64,000 nucleotides of DNA from Owenia fusiformis (Eukaryota > Annelida > Polychaeta > Sabellida > Oweniidae): NCBI GenBank assembly GCA_903813345.2, contig CAIIXF020000009.1:14954347-15018346 (forward strand), given 5' to 3'. Numbering within the stretch: position 1 is the stretch's first letter; the number at the start of each line of letters is the position of its first letter. Positions 57,767 through 64,000 of the stretch are shown here, piece by piece. Position numbers and translations under genes: made by a program. Below the pieces are notes generated by a model. The model was not told the origin of the DNA. It did not search any database and worked only from the letters and a program-made list of their open reading frames with translations.

Positions 57767-58389
57767 TTGATCTAAAGTTTATTTGGAACCAGGCTGCGTC
57801 ACCAAAGCTCTTCAAGACCTACAGTGGGAGCCACTGAAGGAGCGTCGAGAGGCTGCTAGAGTTTTCCTCTTCTACAAAGGAAAGCAGAACCTAGCAGCCA
57901 TCCACCTGCCTCCATACTTCCGCCAACAGATCAATACCAACACTAGGTTGTATCATCCTTCTAAGTTCATACAACCATCAACTAGAACGGATGCATACAA
58001 ATTTAGCTATTTCCCTAGGACAATAGCTAAATGGAACACTCTACCTGGTGACATCTTAGACTGTGACTGTCTAAGTAGTTTTAAATCATACTATGCCTAT
58101 GTCAATAACTGCAATTAAATAGGTGTGTTTTTAATATAGATCTATGTTTTAATGTAAAAGGTCCCCAGTGCACAGCAACAAGCCTGCACTACTGGTAAAG
58201 AGGGGTGATGTCAACGCGGTAGCCTGACAGTCGCCCCAGGGTATTTCAACATAGTTGTAAACCATAGATCTATTTTTAAATGTTAAGGTTTTAAATTATA
58301 TTCTATTCAAATTCTATCACTGTTAAATTATATATCTGCTTTATATGGGCTTATTAGCCTTTTGCAGATTATTGACATAGACATAGGCT
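57767..58389 (+). mobile_element. 5'-truncated CR1-like non-LTR insertion, 7-bp TSD
   Basis: ATAGGCT occurs at 57760-57766 and again at 58383-58389. The uninterrupted host sequence (GGATAGGCTCAAAGAATAAT) is readable at 56130-56149. The insert holds the RT C-terminal tail (57783-58118) and about 270 bp of 3' UTR. Confidence 0.82.
57783..58118 (+). pseudogene. CR1/L2-type RT C-terminal fragment
   Basis: About 110 codons encode LQDLQWEPLKERREAARVFL, PYFRQQINTNTRLYHPSKFI and then FSYFPRTIAKWNTLPGDIL, the tail that follows the thumb in CR1/L2-like reverse transcriptases. The catalytic part is absent through 5' truncation. The stop is intact and the frame unbroken, so the insertion is fairly young. 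Confidence 0.85.
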
Positions 58390-58643
58390 CAAAGAATAAT
58401 TCACAAGATACGACACTAAATTATAAAATTTCAAAGAAGTAGGTTTATCGCAGAAAATAAGCCCAAATATTTACTGTTCACTGTTTCCCAATTCCCAGTT
58501 ATTCTTGGGTTTGTAGAAAAAAACGCGTACCGGGAAGTAAATCCTCCATGCTGGGTTCAAACTTGGTATCTGGTACCCAGTCGAAAAAACCGGGTAGACC
58601 CCAAAAACAGGTATGTAAAATCATACGATTCTTTGCAGTTGAC

Positions 58644-59594
58644 TAGAGTCCATTTCACTTTATCGCATCCTACGACCCCTTTAGATTGTGGTCGTACGCG
58701 CGTATAATTGGTCAGTCAATGTTTTTACAAAGTTGGAGAAAATACTACGCATTGCACACCTAAATGACCTACCTCGATACATTCCTTAGTATTTTAGAAT
58801 TCTTTTTATGTTGTTAGATCGCCAATTGTATGGGTTTATCAGCAGAACGAAGAGATTTTAGTTTTTACATCGGAAATATATCAGCAATGTCGGAAGGGGA
58901 ATTCCCCAGGGATTTCCCTTATGACTGGTGCATGCCGGGAACTGAATGGAGGAATTTGACAGTTGAAATAATTTAAATATTACACGCAAATATTGCTATC
59001 AAAAACGAAAACCTCTTCGTTCTGCCGATAAACCCATACAATTGAATTGGCGATTCAACTACATAAAAAGAATTCTAAAATACTAAGGAATGTATCGAGG
59101 TAGCAGTCATTTAGGTGTGCAATGCGTAGTATTTTCTCCAACTTTGTAAAAACATTGACTGACCAATTATACGCGCATACGACCACAATCTAAAGTGGTC
59201 GTAGAATTCGATAACATTTCACTGTTTCATTGCATCAGTAGAACGGCAAAAATAAGAATTTGGGAGACCATTGCAGATGGAAAAGTCTATTCATAATGTA
59301 CATGAATGACATTTGTATATTTCAGATTTTTTAGTTTTTTGTGCAATAAACCTGTGCCGTCTTGTAATTTGAAGAATTTCAGCCATGTTAATCTTATTGA
59401 AAATAACATGGCAGAGAAGCATCCAAATATAAGAGGCCACACACTTTATAAGCCAAACTAGAAGCAATCCAAGATATACAAGTGTCATTCATGTACAATA
59501 GGAATATATTTTTCCATATATTATTGCAAAATGATATTTTGATTTCTTATTTTTTAGCTTTTACTGACGCAGTTAAACAGTGAAATGGACTCTA
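58644..59594. mobile_element. 951-bp foldback with TAGAGTCCATTTCACT ends
   Basis: TAGAGTCCATTTCACT at 58644 faces AGTGAAATGGACTCTA at 59579-59594. An inner palindrome (58680-59210, GATTGTGGTCGTACGCGCGT arm) has arms of about 200 bp. The right part (59225-59590) matches sequence at 37565-37640 and 38690-39140, so a larger member of the family is scattered there. Confidence 0.7.
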
Positions 59595-59831
59595 GACTAT
59601 ATCCTCTAGTCTGAAATCTTTTGAAATTTAGAATGAAAATATTCAGACCACATATATTAAAATCTGGGATTGAAAAATATCTGTTTACACAGAAAAATGG
59701 CCAATGGAGTAAATTAATTGGCATATTTGTTCACCTAGCTTTATTTCCATTTGACAACATGCTGTGCTACTTTTTATAGCATTTAATGGTACCTTACTGC
59801 CTGGTTGATCTTTAGAACTGAAGGTAGTTAT

Positions 59832-60750
59832 GGGTTTACGTAAAACACCGACCACCGACCACCGACCAGTCACTCTCCAAGTTGGGTACTTGTGGTCGGT
59901 GGTCGACTGACGGTCTTTTACATCAAGATGAAAAAATGCAAAATTAAAAGTAAAAGTAAAACTGGGAATCCAATGACTATAGTACCTTTACTAGGTCGTG
60001 ATTTAAAAACGTATAATTATCATTTCAAATCACGATGAAAACGTTACATCGTCGTGGTGTGTAATGTAATATTTTTAAGTGATGTTTCAGTTGTTAGAAG
60101 ACCAATTTCATCCTGGTTAGTCACTTTGGAAAAAACGCACGTAACATTGCATTAAGTTCATTCATATGAAACGCAATAACAAAAACACACAAACATCGTC
60201 GATGTTGACGTCGTAACGTTATGTTTGATTTCTCAGTTGTTAAACGTCAACTGGTAAAAACGACATTTGATATGTCAAAAAAGGCTTTCTAATGGTGTAC
60301 TGAAATGGTAAGTCACTTTTAATCCCGATAAGAGAACGCATGTAACATTATATCGTGTTCAGTATTCAGTAGGCTATGACGATAACAAATCATTTTTGTT
60401 TCGAAATTGTTAAATTTCAGTAAAAAATTAGGATAGATTCCCGTAGAAACGATAGGTTGGTTAATGATAGGTTAGGACGTAAGGCAGGACAATTAATCGA
60501 GATGAGACGGTCATGACCAATTTGTTTGCTTGCCATCCGTTGCAAGGTACAAAATCGGTAAAAAACGTTGCCTAGTCCAACGATTGACATTCAAAATCAA
60601 ATTATTAATATTCTAAGGCTACAAATATGTTCGGTCTTTTACATGATATGGTCGGTCTTTTACACATTTTCTTCAAACCCTGTTTTGAGGCTACCAGTGG
60701 GAAACACCGACCGGTCGGTGGTCGGTGGGGTCGGTCTTTTCCGTAAACCC
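59832..60750. mobile_element. 919-bp Mutator-like MITE, 9-bp TSD GGTAGTTAT
   Basis: GGGTTTACGTAAAACACCGA at the left and the complement of GGGTTTACGGAAAAGACCGA at the right. GGTAGTTAT flanks both sides (59823-59831 and 60751-60759). ACCGACCACCGACC iterations line both ends. It lies in the retrotransposon coding region. Confidence 0.88.
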
Positions 60751-61120
60751 GGTAGTTATTTTATTTGGGATGTTTTGTTCGAAAATGTTATATATATCGC
60801 TTCTAAATGTTTCTGTTAATTTATCAATATCCTTACATTCACTATATCTTTGTTCAATGTTAATGTCAAAAATTTGTCTGTTTATCTCCTCTATGTCAGA
60901 TTGGTCAAATTTCCAAAGACGTTTTTGATATTTTGAGGTTCCTAAAATTTTCATTGGAAATGTTAGTTCCAATGTCGAGTGCTCAGTGCAGCCTATTGGA
61001 TGTGTAACTTTAGTTTCTCTTAAAAGGTCTGGTGCATTGGTGGATGGATAGGTCGATACATGATCGTGATTGGTTGGTTATCCCATCGAACGAAGTTCGG
61101 AGGGATATAGGGAACGCCTC

Positions 61121-61162
61121 CGTTCGTCCGTCCGTCCGTCCGTCCGTCTGTCCGTCCGTCCG
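61121..61162. repeat. (CCGT)n microsatellite
   Basis: About ten tetranucleotide units with one CTGT variant, followed by CGGGCAATAACTC. Confidence 0.92.
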
Positions 61163-61440
61163 GGCAATAACTCAAATACCGTTGGCCCGATTTTATTCAT
61201 ATTTTGTACACATATACCCTATGGGGGTAGAAGTTCTGCTCGAAAGCCGATTTTCAAAATGGCCGCTCATTTAAAAATGGCGGCCATTTTAGTGCCGATT
61301 TTACAGTAATTTAGGTGCAATATGTAAAACTGTAATAGCAATATGTTTTAAATGAAAAAAACTATATAGGACATTAATAAAGCTAGAAATGTAGCTATTA
61401 AAAAAGCACATGGCAGCCATCTTGAAAAATGGCGGCCTTT

Positions 61441-62260
61441 ACTCGTTATTTTACGATTTTTGCTGTAACTCGAAAAGTAGTGGAGCGATTTTGTTCATAT
61501 TTGGTATGTGAATACTATAAGCATGGTACACTGTCTAATGACACTTTTGGTAGAAGGCGGACATTTTGAAAAATGGCCGCCATTTTAACTTATTTTACTA
61601 AAACTCGAAAAGTAGTGGAGCGATTTTGTTCATATTTGGTACTTGAATACGTATAAGAATGGCACACTGTCTAATGACACTTTTGGTAGAGGGCGGTCAT
61701 TTTTCAACATGGCCGCCATTTTAACGTATTTTACTATAACTTGAAAAGTAGTGGAGCGATTTTGTTCATATTTGATATGTGAATACTGTAAGCATGGCAC
61801 ACTGTCTAATGACACTTTTGGTAGAAGGCGGCCATTTTGAAAAATGGCGGACATTTTGAAAAATGGCTGCCATTTTAACTTATTTTACTATAACTCGAAA
61901 AGTAGTTGAGCGATTTTGTTCATATTTGGTACGTGAATACGTATAAGCATAGCACACTGTCTAATGACACTTTTGGTAGAAGGCGGCCATTTTGAAAAAT
62001 GGCCGCCATTTTAACGTATTTTACTATAACTCGAAAAGTAGTGGAGCGATTTTGTTCATATTTGGTATGTGAATACTATAAGCATGGCACACTGTCTAAT
62101 GAGACTTTTGGTAGAAGGCGGCCATTTTTCAAAATGGCCACCATTTTAACGTATTTTACTATAACTCGAAAAGTAGTAGAGCGATTTTGTTCATATTTGG
62201 TATGTGAATATTATAAGCATGGCACACTGTCTAATGACACTTTTGGTAGAAGGTGCCCCT
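61441..62260. repeat. 135-136-bp tandem array, six units
   Basis: The landmark CGAAAAGTAGTGGAGCGATT recurs at 61471, 61606, 61742, 61896, 62032 and 62167. One interval is longer (154 bp) because of an extra AATGGCGGACATTTTGAA block. The 88-codon plus-strand frame here is a repeat product. Confidence 0.92.
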
Positions 62261-62471
62261 TTTGAAAAATGTTCGATGGGATTCGCTACGCTTTGGCGTT
62301 GCCGTTGTTCTGGTTATTCTTGTGGCTTCATGAATAATTTGGACAAGGTTACTTTCAATCAAAATTTCATCTAGTCTTTCCTAATTGAAATCAGTAAGCC
62401 CATCAGACCACCATTTTTTGTTCTTGGAGTTAAAATCTCCATTTATAAGTAAATAATCATTCTGACGTTTA

Positions 62472-63785
62472 CAGAGCTGTCAAGTGTCCCGCGAATGGCG
62501 GGATTATCCCGCGAATTTGATCTAAATTAGGCTAATTCGCGTGTCCCGCAATGTCCCGCAAATGTGGCTTTGACCTCCGCGAATTTCCGAAATTGTTGCA
62601 ATCCCCTATATTGTGATTATCTTATATAAGAAGCAAAGTTTTTGCACTTTTGAGGAGTAAAGTTTACCTAATTTTAAGTACCTAGCATGCTGTTGTTTGG
62701 TATCAAAATAAAGGGGAAGGGTTCCCACTTTCATTTTAAGTACGAAAATAGGGATGTAGGTCACAAATAGTTCCAACGTTGGCCTTTTTACTACCCGTGT
62801 GGCCTTCATCTCAGAACTGAGCAAATGTTAGCAAACGCGAGTTACAATAAATGGACGCTGATATCTAGAAAGGCTTTGTAGAAAAACACGGGTACCGGGT
62901 AGTAAATCCTCCATGCTGGGTTCAAACTTGGTACCCGGTACCCGGTCAAAAAAATAGGTACCCAGAAAACGAAAAATACGAATATATAACATAATTAGAT
63001 TATGAGAAAACGTATAAGATTTGTTTTGAATTTACAAAAATGTATGTAACATCCTTCAAAATTGAGCTAGAAGCTTCAAATAAAAGCATATTTTAAGGCT
63101 CTTTTCTTCCTCTATCGTCATGGCCATATTTTTTCATTGGTTATGGGGGTGGGGTGCGATCGCACCATCGCACCCTCTCCTGGCTACGTCTATGACATTG
63201 TAAGACATAACAATTTACAATTCAGTGGACATTTGTCGAAAATTGGGATAACTTAAATTATGATTAATAATCAAAATCTTACACGTTGCATCATGTAAAT
63301 TAACACACATCACCTCTCTGCTAAAGCAAAGATAGCTATTTACAGATTTAAATCATAATCAAAACAATTCACGTACCAACATACGAACTATTGAAAATAG
63401 AGTAAGATTGATTTGCCTTGTTTTTCAAATCGTCTTACAATGTCATTGGCGTAGCCAGGAGGGGGTGCGATCGCACCCCCCCTTCATTACCAATGGAAAT
63501 ATGACCATGATGATAGAGGAAGAAAAGAGCCTTAAAATGCTTTTTATTTGAAGTTTCTAGCTCAATTTTGAAGGAAGTTACATACATTTTTGTAAACTCA
63601 AAACAAATCTTACACGTTTTCTAATGATCCAATTGTGTTGTATATTCGTACATATTGTTTTTTGGGTACCCGGTTTTTTCTACAAACCCTATCTAGAAAA
63701 GTAACCTCATTCCCTATAATTTGATGTAGATTAATCGAACCCCTATATCATGGGCTTTCAATTGAAAGCCCATGCCTACAGTATA
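62472..63785. mobile_element. 'GCGGGACA' element copy 3, reverse and truncated
   Basis: It starts CAGAGCTGTCAAGTGTCCC and follows copy 1 in reverse through the foldback to CATGGGCTTTCAATTGAAAG (63750-63769). It then departs, so the CAGTACTGTC end is missing and no TSD can be read. It truncates the endonuclease coding at 62471. Confidence 0.75.
62872..63690. mobile_element. intact Mutator-like foldback inside copy 3, 9-bp TSD
   Basis: The arms of about 350 bp start near TTTGTAGAAAAACACGGGTA and end TTTTTTCTACAAACCCT. ATCTAGAAA lies on both sides (62863-62871 and 63691-63699), the complement of the TSD seen at 55095/55720. The core has GTGCGATCGCACC motifs at both arm bases and about 200 bp of unique centre. 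Confidence 0.87.
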
Positions 63786-64000
63786 TGAATAGTAGTCAAA
63801 TCACTAATGGGTTTCTAACATGGTGATAGTTCGCGATCATATATATTCTTAGATTTTCTGCACACAGACTAATATGGACATTCTAAAAATTTTGATCCGC
63901 GTTGCCAAGCGCGAATCGCACTCCTTCATGGTGAAAATTCAAGATGGCCGCCAAAATTATCGTCAAATATGTATATTTTTTTGATAATTTTTTTTACTGC
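63786..64000. other. gene-free right edge
   Basis: No coding or repeat structure I can support before the window ends. Confidence 0.4.

Larger units (their letters stand above)
61080..62282 (-). mobile_element. second pearl/HINE-like element with 135-bp tandem units
   Basis: Exact 12-bp inverted ends ATCCCATCGAAC (61080-61091) and GTTCGATGGGAT (62271-62282). A (CCGT)n tract at 61121-61162 is followed by six units of about 135 bp. The layout equals that of 16021-18152, but the termini and tandem unit are unrelated in sequence. It interrupts the non-LTR coding region. Confidence 0.72.
59690..62471 (-). pseudogene. non-LTR retrotransposon ORF2 with APE endonuclease, split by two insertions
   Basis: On the minus strand 62471-62300 encodes NDYLLINGDFNSKNKKWW and VQIIHEATRITRT, the GDFN...W block of an AP-endonuclease-like domain. 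The frame is cut by the element at 61080-62282. It resumes at 61079 with ITNHDHVSTYPS and PIGCTEHSTLELTFPMK, the terminal (S/T)xH block, then LWKFDQSDIEEINRQ of the linker to the RT. A second insertion (59832-60750) sits inside ITTFSSKDQPG. The RT itself is not present downstream. One in-frame stop (near 62385) is seen in the first part. Confidence 0.75.

Noticed and set aside
61999-62265. 88-codon plus-strand frame with a duplicated half
   Set aside because: It is a by-product of the 135-136-bp tandem array and has no protein features of its own.

Overview
This window looks like a transposon-packed piece of an animal (metazoan) nuclear genome, AT-rich and almost free of host coding sequence. 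The evidence is several non-LTR retrotransposons, an intron-bearing MULE transposase relic, mariner, hAT-like and Mutator-like elements with readable target-site duplications (TSDs), and one clean four-transmembrane gene. Two elements combine a (CCGT)n tract with a long tandem array and short inverted ends. That is the architecture of the 'pearl'/Helentron-derived (HINE) elements first described in bivalves, so a mollusc is a reasonable guess, but nothing here proves it. All calls come from reading the sequence; no database was searched.

Layout. 1-7 kb: an R2-like (restriction-like endonuclease) non-LTR retrotransposon, full length at 1141-4860, with a second 393-bp copy of its 3' end joined directly upstream. 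7-15 kb: a foldback element interrupted by a CAC-ended element, a decayed MULE transposase in three exons (9.5-12.5 kb) whose second intron is full of small inverted-repeat elements, then a CAC-ended element nested in another inverted-repeat element. 16-24 kb: a pearl/HINE-like element with 162-bp tandem units, small MITEs, and a 2.5-kb inverted-repeat unit carrying a small zinc-finger-like frame. 25-32 kb: a 'CTACCGTA' iteron element, an exact 383-bp tandem duplication, a foldback mariner and a minus-strand non-LTR fragment. 33-34 kb: the best host gene, an intronless MS4A/CD20-like four-pass membrane protein on the minus strand. 34-44 kb: foldbacks, a likely first exon of a gankyrin/PSMD10-like gene (39438-39536), a 39-bp satellite-bearing element with two nested insertions, and a second CAC-ended element. 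44-48 kb: a hAT-like element holding another hAT element and a 626-bp palindrome. 49-53 kb: the reverse-oriented iteron element and a 6-bp-TSD element. 54-64 kb: three copies of a second 6-bp-TSD family, two of which carry the same internal Mutator-like foldback at the same site, a CR1-like fragment, and a minus-strand non-LTR coding region split by a Mutator-like MITE and a second pearl/HINE-like element.

Most notable patterns: (1) at least four elements in three sequence families share 5'-CAC termini and exact 5-bp TSDs, the Transib/RAG-transposon signature, and none carries a visible transposase; (2) two families with CAG..CTGTCAA ends share 6-bp TSDs; (3) one foldback has travelled as a passenger inside another transposon; (4) the R2-like element has a head-to-tail joint of the kind expected from end-to-end template jumping.
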